In this document: positions 27,599 through 38,200 of the stretch, piece after piece
Position numbering within the stretch: the stretch's first letter is position 1
How the letters are laid out: each line of letters starts with the position of its first letter
Assembly (NCBI GenBank): GCA_024399575.1
Contig: JAKSNT010000003.1
Span: forward strand, 1-53,169
DNA from: Paludibacteraceae bacterium
GTDB lineage: Bacteria > Bacteroidota > Bacteroidia > Bacteroidales > Paludibacteraceae
Length of the DNA stretch: 53,169 bases
Direction: 5' to 3'
Notes under the pieces: generated by a model
Database searches by the model: none
What the model saw: only the letters and a program-made list of their open reading frames with translations
What the model was told of the DNA's origin: nothing
Translations under genes and position numbers: made by a program

Positions 27599-28717
27599 TT
27601 ATTCTGTTAAACTTCCCCGTATCAAGACGGGGCATATATTTTTGAGTTGTTCTTTGAGCGCTTCGGCTATGCGTTGGCGCTCGATATAACACTTATGTAT
27701 GTTGACTATCTCACGTTGAACAGAGATGTCGGGGATTGGGATTGCCACATCGTTCATATCATCCATAGTAAATACTTCTCTTGCACTTCCCCACGAATTG
27801 AAACGTGCATAGCGGTCGAATTCTGGACGGTCGAAGAACATAAATAGGTATTCGGGCAAAAGCCTTGAAGTGTCTTTGCTCTTGAAAGTAGTATATATGG
27901 AAGATACCAATAATGGGTCTACGCCACGATTCAAAGCAATAGCCATCTTGTCTCCTCTCCTTGAAGTGTCAGGAACATATACAAAAGTGTTTGATTCTAC
28001 AACTTTGTAGGACGTAAGACTGACACCATTTATGTCTGCTTGGGTATCAATAAAGGATTTCTCTGTTGATATTCCTTTAACACTATTCAACTTCAATTGA
28101 TTATCCGAATTCCTCTTATCGTATTGTTCAATGAACTCTCCAATTTTCAATTTTTCATTCTCTGCCTTCAATTTATCCAAGTACCCATCGCAGACAAGTT
28201 TCAATTCTTCCACTTTGCTTTGATAGGCAGCAAGATTGTTTTGGAGAGCCAAATAAACATCAACGTATTTTCGCTGCTGCTCGATGGATGGGAGCGTAAG
28301 TTCCATATCACAAAGAGCATCCCAGGAAAACACTTCTGTAGAACTGCCCCAAGAACAGAAACAAGCTTCACGATCCCATTCTTCTCTATTGAAATGTAAG
28401 AAAAGATATGTTGGGATGACAATATTTAGGGCATCAGCTTTAACTCGAAATGCGATGTTATTCCAACTGATGAGGAAACTCTCCTTGGTATTGTTGAATC
28501 CAAAACCTATCTTCTTACCATGTGTTCGTGGATTGAAGACAAAATTGTCAGGATGAACAACTAAAAATTTTCGTAAGTCAGTATTTGCCACGTCTGCCTT
28601 TGTAGGAATGATTTCTTTTGTGATGGTCATTCCTCGGACATCATTTGGCCCATACTTCCCCTGAGAATTGGTTTCTTCAACCAATTCTATCAGTTCTCCC
28701 AATTTATACTTCTTCAT
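27599..28717 (-). CDS. hsdS: type I restriction system specificity subunit S
   Basis: About 372 aa from ATG 28717 (MKKYKLGELIEL); an ATG two codons upstream (28723) is equally possible. Longer upstream frames would lie deep in the DUF1016 gene. It has two homologous target-recognition domains, each ending in the same pattern: FCSWGSSTEVFSWDALCDME with LPSIEQQRKYV in the first, and FNSWGSAREVFTMDDMNDVA with IPDISVQREIV in the second. Each is followed by a coiled-coil spacer. It determines the DNA sequence recognised by the HsdM and HsdR complexes. The target cannot be predicted. It overlaps the upstream DUF1016 gene by 14 bases. Only one hsdS copy is present and no invertible half-genes or recombinase are visible nearby. 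Confidence 0.92.
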   Translation of the reverse strand: MKKYKLGELIELVEETNSQGKYGPNDVRGMTITKEIIPTKADVANTDLRKFLVVHPDNFVFNPRTHGKKIGFGFNNTKESFLISWNNIAFRVKADALNIVIPTYLFLHFNREEWDREACFCSWGSSTEVFSWDALCDMELTLPSIEQQRKYVDVYLALQNNLAAYQSKVEELKLVCDGYLDKLKAENEKLKIGEFIEQYDKRNSDNQLKLNSVKGISTEKSFIDTQADINGVSLTSYKVVESNTFVYVPDTSRRGDKMAIALNRGVDPLLVSSIYTTFKSKDTSRLLPEYLFMFFDRPEFDRYARFNSWGSAREVFTMDDMNDVAIPIPDISVQREIVNIHKCYIERQRIAEALKEQLKNICPVLIRGSLTE

Positions 28718-29876
28718 CGTCATGCTTTTTCGTATTTTCCAATTCAGCAATAGTGCGTTCGACAACTTCTTGCAACTGATAAGAAGCAACGCCCAGTGGC
28801 TTTTGAATATCTTGCAACGACCATTCAACAATGGTTTTGTCTGTAGATTTGCATATAAGCAAGCCTACAGAAGGATTATCCCCTTCACCGCGCAACAACT
28901 TATCTGCTGCCGTAACATAGAAATTGAGCTTTCCTGCAAACTCAGGGATAAACTTAACAGCTTTCAGTTCTACAACAACATATCTGTGCTGAGGGATATG
29001 ATAGAACACCAAATCAGGGAAAAACGTCTGTCCTCCAGGCATCTGCAATTCCATTTGCCGTCCCACGTAAGAGAATCCACGTCCCAATTCAAGTAGAAAA
29101 CTTGTGATATTATTGGCTAAAGCATTCTCTAAGTCCTTTTCTTTCTTAACCTCCTCTACTGTAACGAAACTCAAATCGTATTCTTTCTTCAACAATTCCT
29201 TAGCCGATTCGCTTTGAGATATTGGTAAGGTCGTATCGAAATTGGTAATAGCTGAGCCTTGTGTTTCATAGAGGTGAATATCCATCTGATGCTCCAAAAA
29301 AGCACGACTCCAACCTTCTGATATGACTTTGCCTATATAGAAAAGTGCCTCGTCAATAGATTGGGCTTTAGAAATTATAATGACATGATGAAACCAAGGT
29401 ACTTGACCAAAAATACCAGGCATCTCTAATGGGTCAGCAGGCTGCTGACTTTTTAATTCTCTGAATAAAAGGTCACCGACTTGGTGGCTAATTTGGTCAA
29501 CGGGTCGTTGACTTTTTGCATCACATTCATTGTAAAACAGATACCAACGCTTCATGTATTTTACATTGGTAAGAGAAAAACCTGACATATCAGGAAAAGC
29601 CTGCTGCATATCGAGAGCAAACTGTTTCACAACACCAGCACCCCAACGTTCTTCAGCTCGTAAGGCCACTAAATCCCTGCCAATGCTCCAATAGAACTCA
29701 AGCATTGTCGTATTCACACGAATAGATGCTTTTATCTGACTTTGGCGAAAACGCGCTTTAACATCTGTCAGCCATTCTACATACTCTTTGTCGGCTGTCA
29801 TACTGTCACGATATACAAACGATGGCTTTTCTGCGTTTTTGCTCTCTTTCACATACTTTTCCTTATTCGATTCCAT
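28704..29876 (-). CDS. DUF1016/YhcG-family PDDEXK nuclease, copy 2
   Basis: 390 aa from ATG 29876 (MESNKEKYVKES), overlapping hsdM by 14 bases; the longer frame would begin with a TTG. The N-terminal DUF1016 helical domain has FYWSIGRDLV, W-G-A-G-V-V-K-Q-F and FSLTNVKYMKRWY. The nuclease domain has FFPDLVFYH (Asp288) and VVVELKAVKF (Glu303, Lys305), then GKLNFYVTAAD. The active site appears intact. It is only distantly similar to copy 1 (23750), so the two are old paralogues or independently acquired, not a recent duplication. Lying between hsdM and hsdS and translationally coupled to both, it is probably made together with the methyltransferase. Confidence 0.88.
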   Translation of the reverse strand: MESNKEKYVKESKNAEKPSFVYRDSMTADKEYVEWLTDVKARFRQSQIKASIRVNTTMLEFYWSIGRDLVALRAEERWGAGVVKQFALDMQQAFPDMSGFSLTNVKYMKRWYLFYNECDAKSQRPVDQISHQVGDLLFRELKSQQPADPLEMPGIFGQVPWFHHVIIISKAQSIDEALFYIGKVISEGWSRAFLEHQMDIHLYETQGSAITNFDTTLPISQSESAKELLKKEYDLSFVTVEEVKKEKDLENALANNITSFLLELGRGFSYVGRQMELQMPGGQTFFPDLVFYHIPQHRYVVVELKAVKFIPEFAGKLNFYVTAADKLLRGEGDNPSVGLLICKSTDKTIVEWSLQDIQKPLGVASYQLQEVVERTIAELENTKKHDDEEV

Positions 29877-31467
29877 AGCCAATTCCCTTAAACGCCTCTT
29901 CGAGCATCTTTTGTGATTCCTTTTCGCGCAACATCAACTCTTTCATCTCCTGCTGAATACGAGCCATTTCCTTAGAATAATCTATATCCAAATCGTGGTC
30001 AATGAACTCAATATACTTGCTTGGTACCAATGTCCAGTTGTTGGCTTCAATTTCGTTGCATCCTACACTTCGATATAACTCTGGCTTTGCAAAGTTGTTG
30101 CCGTCTGTTCCCTCTGACTGCCACTGATGATAGATGTCTGCAACACGCTGAATCTGTTCCGTGATGAGCCGAACTTTCTTCTTCTGTTCACCTTTGACTG
30201 CGTTTTCTGTCCATTGGCGCAAGTCCATAAATAGTATTTCTTTTTCACGGTTACGAAGTTCACGTCCATGATAGCGACCACCTTTCTTATTCTGGTTGAG
30301 AATCCAGAAGGTAACACTGATATCCGTCGTTATGAACAATTCCCTCGGCAAAATAATGATAGCTTCCACTTTATCTTTCTCTATCAATTTCCGTCGGATT
30401 TCAAGGGCATCGGTGTCACCTAAGGCTCCGTTAGCGAGCAGGAATCCTGCCACTCCCGAGAGAGGCTTCAAATGAGAAAGCATATGAAGAATCCATGCAT
30501 AGTTAGCATTACTCTCTGGAGGTGTGGCATAATCCGTCCATCGTAAATCATTCTTCAGGTTGTCATTATACCAGCCTTTCAAATTAAAAGGTGGGTTTGC
30601 CATTATATAGTCAAAGTAAATACCTTTGTGCAGGTCATTGGTGAACGTGGAATCGCTTTCCGAGCCCAGATTATGACTGATGCCGCGCAAGGCAAGGTTC
30701 ATCTTTGCCAAACGGTAAGTTGCCGCTTCTTTCTCCTGGCCATACACATTGATACAGCTGATGTCACCTTGTTTGGCTTTTACTAAATCTGTACTCTGAA
30801 TGAACATACCGCCAGAACCACAACAAGGGTCGTAAAGAGTTCCATCAAAAGGCTCGATTACCGAAGCAATAAGTTGTACAACATCGTGAGGCGTGTAAAA
30901 CTCACCTTCCTCTTTTGTGGCATTAACGGCAAATTCCTTCAGGAAATACTCATATACACGACCTATCAGGTCTTTCTCTTCGCCAAAAGTCTTATGGCTA
31001 ATTTTGTTGACCTCATCCACAATCTTCTTCATGTCGTTGGCTCCAAGATTGCGCTGAGTAAATGTACCCTCCACGAAACAGCCTTTCAGCGTCGGGTTCG
31101 TTTCCCCAATACTGCGCAATGCTGTATCGAGTGCAACATTTAGTTGTGGTGCTGCCGTATTGATGATAGTTGACCAACGAGCCTCTACAGGCAAGTCGAA
31201 AGTTCCATCGGCAAAAGTAGCATCATCGAAGAAAGCCTTGCGTATTTCCTCGTTCTCGGGATCTAATCCTTGTTCAATGAGAGTTTGACGCAATGCTTCC
31301 ACTCCATCCTCGTATTTCTCTCCAATAAAACGCAGGAATACAAGTGTCAGCATCATATCCCTCTTCTCAAAGAACGACCCTGAATTCTTTGCTTGTCTCA
31401 GGATATCCCTACACTTGAAAAGTATATTGTCAAGATTTAGAGTTTCTTCTTTTACTTTCTTTGCCAT
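29863..31467 (-). CDS. hsdM: type I restriction system methyltransferase subunit M
   Basis: 534 aa from ATG 31467 (MAKKVKEETLNLDN); a TTG nine bases upstream extends the frame but is less likely. The N-terminal helical HsdM domain (FLRFIGEKYEDG, residues ~43-55) is followed by an N6-adenine methyltransferase with SAM-binding motif DPCCGSGGMF (213-222) and catalytic NPPF (291-294), preceded by EGEFYTPHDVV. It methylates adenine in the site read by HsdS and forms the core of the restriction complex. First gene of the defence operon. The nearest promoter-like sequence is 290 bases upstream (31759-31789). Confidence 0.94.
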   Translation of the reverse strand: MAKKVKEETLNLDNILFKCRDILRQAKNSGSFFEKRDMMLTLVFLRFIGEKYEDGVEALRQTLIEQGLDPENEEIRKAFFDDATFADGTFDLPVEARWSTIINTAAPQLNVALDTALRSIGETNPTLKGCFVEGTFTQRNLGANDMKKIVDEVNKISHKTFGEEKDLIGRVYEYFLKEFAVNATKEEGEFYTPHDVVQLIASVIEPFDGTLYDPCCGSGGMFIQSTDLVKAKQGDISCINVYGQEKEAATYRLAKMNLALRGISHNLGSESDSTFTNDLHKGIYFDYIMANPPFNLKGWYNDNLKNDLRWTDYATPPESNANYAWILHMLSHLKPLSGVAGFLLANGALGDTDALEIRRKLIEKDKVEAIIILPRELFITTDISVTFWILNQNKKGGRYHGRELRNREKEILFMDLRQWTENAVKGEQKKKVRLITEQIQRVADIYHQWQSEGTDGNNFAKPELYRSVGCNEIEANNWTLVPSKYIEFIDHDLDIDYSKEMARIQQEMKELMLREKESQKMLEEAFKGIGYGIE

Positions 31468-31546
31468 AACAATCAATCTTCTAATGTGTTTATACTTTGT
31501 AGTAATACAGATTATTTCGTTACTTGAATATTCATTATTTCCTATT

Positions 31547-31723
31547 TCATTTGTTGCCCCGCAGTGCGGTTTTATCTTTTAACTTGATATTCCCCGTCTC
31601 CGAAATCCCTTCCAGCGGCAGTTCAGGCAATTCGCCACCTTCCTGCTGCATTTTCTCGAGGTCGCTGCGGAAGAGGCGGTCTTGAATAAATAAACGACTA
31701 AATAATAAATCTGTCAGCCCCTT
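31547..31723 (-). pseudogene. C-terminal fragment of an unidentified gene
   Basis: A 58-codon open frame with no start codon, reading ...LTDLLFSRLFIQDRLF RSDLEK, then a Glu/Pro-rich ELPELPLEG segment and ...KLKDKTALRGNK before TGA at 31547. An in-frame TAA lies just upstream (31724-31726). The regular helix and the Pro-rich tail look like the end of a real protein, and the promoter at 31759 sits just ahead. I do not recognise the family. Likely a leftover at the left flank of the hsd locus. Confidence 0.35.
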
Positions 31724-31758
31724 TTATGAGAGATCCTATCAGCGCAGGTTTTCAATTG

Positions 31759-31789
31759 CAAAGTTAGATATAATTTTTGAATTGGACAA
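31759..31789 (-). promoter_or_regulatory. Bacteroidetes-type promoter ahead of the hsd/Gabija operon
   Basis: Minus-strand TAACTTTG (plus CAAAGTTA, 31759-31766), 20-base spacer, TTG (plus CAA, 31787-31789). It is the best candidate for transcribing hsdM and all downstream genes, with a leader that crosses the gene fragment. Confidence 0.6.
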
Positions 31790-32190
31790 ATGTCTCTGAA
31801 AGTTATTTTGAAAGCTGCTGAAGGATTAGATGCAACACAGAAAAATGAGTAAAGAGTTTTTTAGCTCAATTCGCTGGATTATTGCCATTTAAATAAAAAA
31901 AATCATCACTTTCACCCTTCAGTATTTCGTTTGTGCATTTTCAATGAAAAACAGTCATATTTAGTTAATGAGATACAACTAATTACAAATAAACGTAACA
32001 AATCGAAGAAAACAGTCCAAAAACAGGAAAACAAACAAAATTCGTCAATGCGCCACCCAAAGCCACCCATTTATTGTATGTAACTCACTGCTTTACATTC
32101 TGCACTATGTGATGACGCAAAAAAAGTGATGAAGTCAGGAAGAAGACGTATAAAGATGCATACATACACGAAATTATTCACCTGGAAAGA
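31790..32190. other. gene-free stretch
   Basis: About 400 AT-rich bases without a convincing ORF, RNA gene or repeat. It separates the hsd promoter from the terminator of the third giant adhesin gene. Confidence 0.5.
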
Positions 32191-32232
32191 AAACAGAGGG
32201 TGCGCCAATTCTGCTTGACGCACCCTCTGTTT
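32191..32232 (-). terminator. terminator after the 3231-aa protein gene
   Basis: AAACAGAGGGTGCG (32191-32204) and CGCACCCTCTGTTT (32219-32232) form a perfect 14-bp stem with a 14-base loop. It begins 16 bases after the stop, and the minus strand continues TTTTCTTTCC. Confidence 0.85.
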
Positions 32233-32248
32233 TAATATCGAAACAATA

Positions 32249-35200
32249 TTATTTCACAATAACCTTTCCTATACTTACATCACCTTCGCTGTTGGTAACC
32301 CTGATGTAGTAGATTCCGGCACTCATGATTCCTTCGACTGCTATTGGGTTCGCATCAGCCTTGAATGTGCTTAGAGTCTGGCCGAAGTTGTTCATGACCT
32401 CAACTGTCACCTCATCGTCAAACTCGCCATATACATACATCATATTGCCAATGTTCACTGGATTAGGAACGACATCAACCTTGAACATAGTCACGTTCTC
32501 AGTTCCGTCAGCAGCCATCAGGCGTAATACTACAACCGAGTCACAACCATACTGTGATTGCAATGTCTCGGTATAGTCACCAGGCTTGGTGTATGTCTGC
32601 TCATTCCATGTATATGTGCCATCAGGACCAATCTTGGCGATTACAGTATCGTAGGTTGTTGGCTCAAACTTAACATAGAAGTTAACGATGCTGTCGCAAT
32701 TCTCAGATGTCTTCACAGTCTTAGTGATGAGCGTATCCTTAGTTATGATGATGCCGCCTGCACCATAATCGCTGAACGGCTTGCCTTCGCACGCATGGGC
32801 ATATACATCCTCGGACTTAGGTGCCGTTTCAGTAGCAATGATAGTATAGTTTATCGTACATCCCATAGAACTCCATCTCGTCACATGGTATGTGCCTGGA
32901 ACATTGATTGTGGTATCAGCACCTTCGAGGTCAACAGTCACCGAACCACCACGACAGAACGACACGTTCAGTATCGGATTCACATCAGTCACCGTAAGGA
33001 CAAGTACCTTTGTCAACGGACATCCATGTGCACCGACAGTCTGGTGTCGGTATGTTCCGGCAGTATTTATCAATTCACCATCAAAATCGTAATAGTTCGT
33101 CCCGCATATAGAATCGTATATTGTCACAACCGAATCAACCACTGCAAGATGCAAAGTGACTGTCACTGGGCAGCCTAACGAATTTGTTGTTATCATCGTA
33201 TAATCACCTGCCGTAGTAAGAACCGTGTCTCCGAACTGATAGTTGTCGCCTTCGCAGATTGTGTCATTAGACTCTATGCTCGATGGCAATACGGTCAAGT
33301 CAAGATATATGGTCGAGTCGCATTTGCCAGGTCGGTTTGCGTATGTGTACGAATAACGTGCAGTCACAGGGTTGGCAATCGTACCACCGTCCCAAGTGTA
33401 AGGTTCGCCGCTGCATATCGTTGCAGAACTGTATGTAGCGATAATCGGCGTCACATATACATAAGCCGTGATAAGTGTGTCAGGATTGCCACCAATGCCG
33501 ACATTTGTACGATAGAGGGTGTTGTCACCGTCATTGAGATTCTGTGCAGGTACGTTGAAACCGTGGCTGATGTAAGGCATACCATGGCATATCGTGTCAT
33601 GATATTCATTTCCCTTGACTATCTGCGTAAGGGTAATATTGTCAACATACGCATCATTGTATCCTATAGTCTTGAATGCAAGCCTCTTGGCTACTGCAGG
33701 CAATATTGACAACTGTTTGCTGTAAGCCGTATAACCTGTAGTGGTTGGTGTCAGAATGTCGATTGTCACGAATGTCGATACATCATTTGCGTCAGTGAGA
33801 TAGCCAAAATGGAACGAGTTCGAGAATCTGGTTTCGAAATCATACTGGAACTCAATCTTGAACATTGCCAATGGGTCGTTCATCACTGGTATTGCAGCCA
33901 CCTGCCAATCGCTGCTGTTGCTGCTCGAAGCGTACATCTTGAGTGATTTCTGACCAGCATAAGTCTCCGTATAATTGTCTGTAACGGCTATATTGCCAGT
34001 CGTGTTGTTGCGACCTATGAGCCAGCAGTTGTCTTCAAGAGCAGACTCGCTGCCTGCAGCTATACTCTCGAAATCCTCGATGTATGGATAGGTACCAATA
34101 CCACCGCATATTGTCCTGAACGTAAGGGTGTCAGCCTGCGACTCGTCGCCTGCTCCGCAATACGAACTTACATATACATAATATTGTGTAGCCTGTGCAA
34201 GCTGGTCTATGACAATCTGATTTCCTGTCACAGTATCAATTCTCGTTGCGTTTGCAATTCCAGGAACTGTGCTGACCTTGCATACAAGGCTGTCGCTCTG
34301 GTTCCTGTTGGTAACTGCTATCCTGACCTCGTCAGCTCCGAGGCTGTCCATAGCAATTACAGGTTTGCTGCATGTCATTCCCCTCAACGATACGTTATCA
34401 ACAGCCAATGGTTTCTGATTAATGTATCCTGCGTCATTTATCCACATGAATACCATTCTATACATACCTGGATAGACTATATTGACCGAACCATCAACAT
34501 GGCTCCAGTTGTTGTTCTTGATCAACTTGCTTCCGTTGTCGATTGACATATAGTTGCTTGGCAGGTCGCCATAGACTAATATGTTACTGCCTGCCACGAG
34601 GTTCTCGGATGCTGATACGATGAATGCCCTGCCGAAGTCTGCGTTAAGCTCGCCATTGGCAGTCCAGTCGTAAGCATAGTCATATTCGCCAGAAGCGAGA
34701 TAGAACTCACGGTAAGCATATACTGTTGCGGAACCTGCACCATAATACCATCTCGTTCCGTCGTCAGAGATGAACAATGCTGTCGTGCTGTCGCCTGCTG
34801 CTCTCTCTATCTTGCCTATAGTGAACTTGTTAGCTTCATTTCCGTTTACAAGTGTCCAGCCTGCTGCATCAGCAGCGTTCTCGAAATCGCATACGTAAGG
34901 CAGTGTAGCCTCGGTATTCAGAGTGGTAAATGTGATTGTTGTCCAATCAGACATGCCATCCGAACATGATTTACGCAACATGAACGTGTATGTGGTGTTC
35001 TGCAAGAGTCCTGTCATCCTTACCGAATCATCAGCAGTAGTGCCAGTGATGCCATCGCAAGAATATTCGTATGTGGCACCTGTCTCAGCACTCCATGCAA
35101 CTGTTGCAGCAGTCTCGCCAAGGTTCCTATAGTAGAGACCGCTTGGAGCATAGCAATAATCCTCCTCACTGATTATGCTTACGTTGTTTATCGCCAATGG

Positions 35201-38200
35201 GTAGTTAGGAGTGCCCCAGCCATTGTCATTAATCCATGTGAACACAAGGTTGTATGCACCTGAATCCAATGCGACACTGAGGCTTTCGTGGTTCCATTCA
35301 TTAGGTGACATAACCATTGGAACTCCGCCGTCCAAGGCAATCATCCTTGGGTCATTATTGCCAGATTCAGGCAATTCCACAGAAATGGTGTCAGAAAGCA
35401 GATATGCACGTCCATAGTCATATACCGAGTTAGAAATCTGTTCACCACCAGTACATTTCCAGTCGTATTCTATCATGTAATTGCCATCAGCAGGTATGGT
35501 CAGTCGTCTGTATGCAACTGCCGATGATTGTGAATTCACATTATATGTGTATGCACCGTTGCTGCTTACATAGAGCGCACCGTTGCTTCCGCTCTTGAGG
35601 GCGTTTGCATCAGTGCCGGCAACAAACACATTGCCGCCTTCACTCTCGAATTTCCAATTTGCGTTCTCCTGTGCGTCGTCAAAGCCGCATACGTATGGTA
35701 TCATCGCAGGGACTGATGCAGTCTTGAATACCGAACGTGTCCAATATGATTGTTCAGTTGCGCTACAATATGCACGTGTATATACCTCGTATTCGGTCGA
35801 TGGTGTGAGTCCAGAGAGTGGCAGAACAGTGTTCTGCGTAAGCGTTGCATTTGCCGTATCAGCCATTCCAACCTCGCCATAAGCATATTGCCACTGAGTG
35901 TGGACTGTATCAGTGATGTTGATTGTAGCGACACCTTCGCTGATACCTGAAATTGTGACATCCTGGATGTCGGCACAGCTTCTTGTCTTGGTCACCCTTA
36001 TATCATCGATTGCAGACTTCTTGTTAGGGTACATTCCAGGGAGATATTTGAATCCTATCCTTGCCGCAGCAGGTGCTCCAACAAAATCAGCATCAGCATT
36101 TACGTATGACATACTGAGAGGCAACACCTTTGTGGTATGCCATGTAGTCCAGTTGTTGATATCTGCCATATATCCAACCTCGATGACTCCCGCAGCAATC
36201 TCGTCCTCACTTCTGTATCTGAAAGTCATCTTCAAGCTGTCGGTGTTGCCGTCCATCGCTGGCAACAGGAGATACATTGTGTCAACCGTTGCACTTTCAA
36301 GCAGAAGCGCCTGAGTGCCTTTAGCTACATAATTTGCATCGTCGGTTATTGTATGCAATGCATTGTCAGTATTTATTGCCGTCCAGCAATGATTGGTCAA
36401 TACCGTTGCATCGTAAGTGGTGCTTGCCTCATATTCTTCTTCAGGCTCAAAATCGCAAACGTATGGTATAGCCATCAAATCGCATGTGGTCTTCATGTCA
36501 ACTGCAGGACTGTAGGCTGAAGTGTCGGAAATACCACACAACGAAGCCACTGTCACTTTATAAGTCGTTGCAGGGTCAAGTCCGCTAAACGTCACGGCAG
36601 GAGATGTCACCACCCTGACTATTTCCTGTTTGCCTGCTGCTTTAGCCTTCACTACCCATTGCGTTTCAGTGCCACCAGGCGTCCAGTTCAACATTCCGCT
36701 ATGACTGCCAACGTTGACAACACTGACATTCTTAGGGGTCAGACAGACGAGACCGCTTGTAATCTCAACATTGTCGATGAATATAGAGCCTAAACCTAAG
36801 TTTGATACTGCCTTGAACTGTATCATTATGTTCTCGCCAGCATATTGTGCAAGGTCAATAACCTCGCTCTTGAATTCGCCTGGCTGATACTCATCATAAC
36901 CTTGCGAGACCTCATGCTGGGAGATTCCTATCTGGTTGAATGTCTCGCCTCCATCGGTGGATATTGAAACCTTGAGGTCGCCACAGCCTGCCCTATGAGA
37001 TATGTCGTATGAAAGTGAATAAGCCTCGCCTGCAGCAAGTGCTATTATTGGAGAATTGATTACAACGTCGCCCTGTTCGAGCCAATTGTTGTTCATTCTA
37101 ATCATCTTGTTGCCGCCATACTGATATACACCCCACTTGAACTCTTCGTGTCCCCGCTGGTTTGATGCAAGGGCAGCAACAGTGAGACTGTTGTCCCAAC
37201 AATGAGGAATCTGGTCTTGCGCCATTGCCTCGAAGTTCTCGGTATATGGAGTGCCTGTCAGCTCGCAAGGTGTCTTCACCATGCTGCCCACGAAGTCAGA
37301 GATACTGCCCTCGCCGCATATTGAAGCCACCGAAATATAATATTCTGTCTCAGGGTCAAGTCCGCGAACCTTGGTAGGATTTACAGTCACTGTATCGATA
37401 ATGACAGACGAACTGTCTGTTGCCTCTGCCTTGACTACCCATCTGTTGACACCTTCGTTCATCTCAGTCCATGCTATGTTGACGCTGTCAGCCATGACAT
37501 AACTTACTATGACTGACGAAGGCGACTTGCACTGCGACTCTTCGGCTATCTTGATATCATCGAAATAGACTGTATTGTCACCGTCAACGCTGAACGTCAC
37601 GTACCTTGCACCTTCAAATCCAGAATGATCACCTGCTGTCAACGAAGCAAGACTTACCGAGAATTGTGTCCACTCATTTCTACGAGGTATTGTCACAATA
37701 TCAATCGGTTCTGGAAGATCCATTGGATCCAATGCCACTCCGACAGTCACATTTACCTGTCCGTTGTTTGACAGTGCCCATCCTGTGACAACATAGTTTG
37801 CCAACGACGTTGCATTGAGTTCAGGTGTCACCAGCGAACCGCCGATGACCTTTGCTGCACCCGAGCCTGCATGCACCGCCTCCGAACTTACGCTTGACTG
37901 ACCGCTAAGCGTTTTCCAGCAGTTCAATGCGTCGGCAGTTTCGAATCCCTCTTCGTAAGGCAACTCATAAGCCAAGCACGAGGTCCTGAACGAATGAATC
38001 TGCGTCCAGTCGGATGTGTCGTTTGCACCGCAAATCGTTTTTACAGAATAATAATATAATGTGTTTGGCGTAAGCCCCGTGACAGTCTTGTTCCTTGTGT
38101 TTTCTTCCCCAAGGAACACATCGCCTGTTCTCGACATTGTAGTGCTTATAGCGTAATAGAAGTTCTGTACAGTACCATTCATGATGCTGATAGTCGCACT

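Noticed and set aside
27615-27632. Terminator between hsdS and gajA (CCCCGT/ACGGGG)
   Set aside because: The 6-bp stem lies inside the hsdS coding end and is not followed by a T-run, so it is unlikely to stop the operon.
27599-28717. Phase-variable shufflon at hsdS
   Set aside because: Such systems in Bacteroidales need extra hsdS half-genes, inverted repeats and a tyrosine recombinase; only a single intact hsdS is seen, though elements outside the window cannot be excluded.
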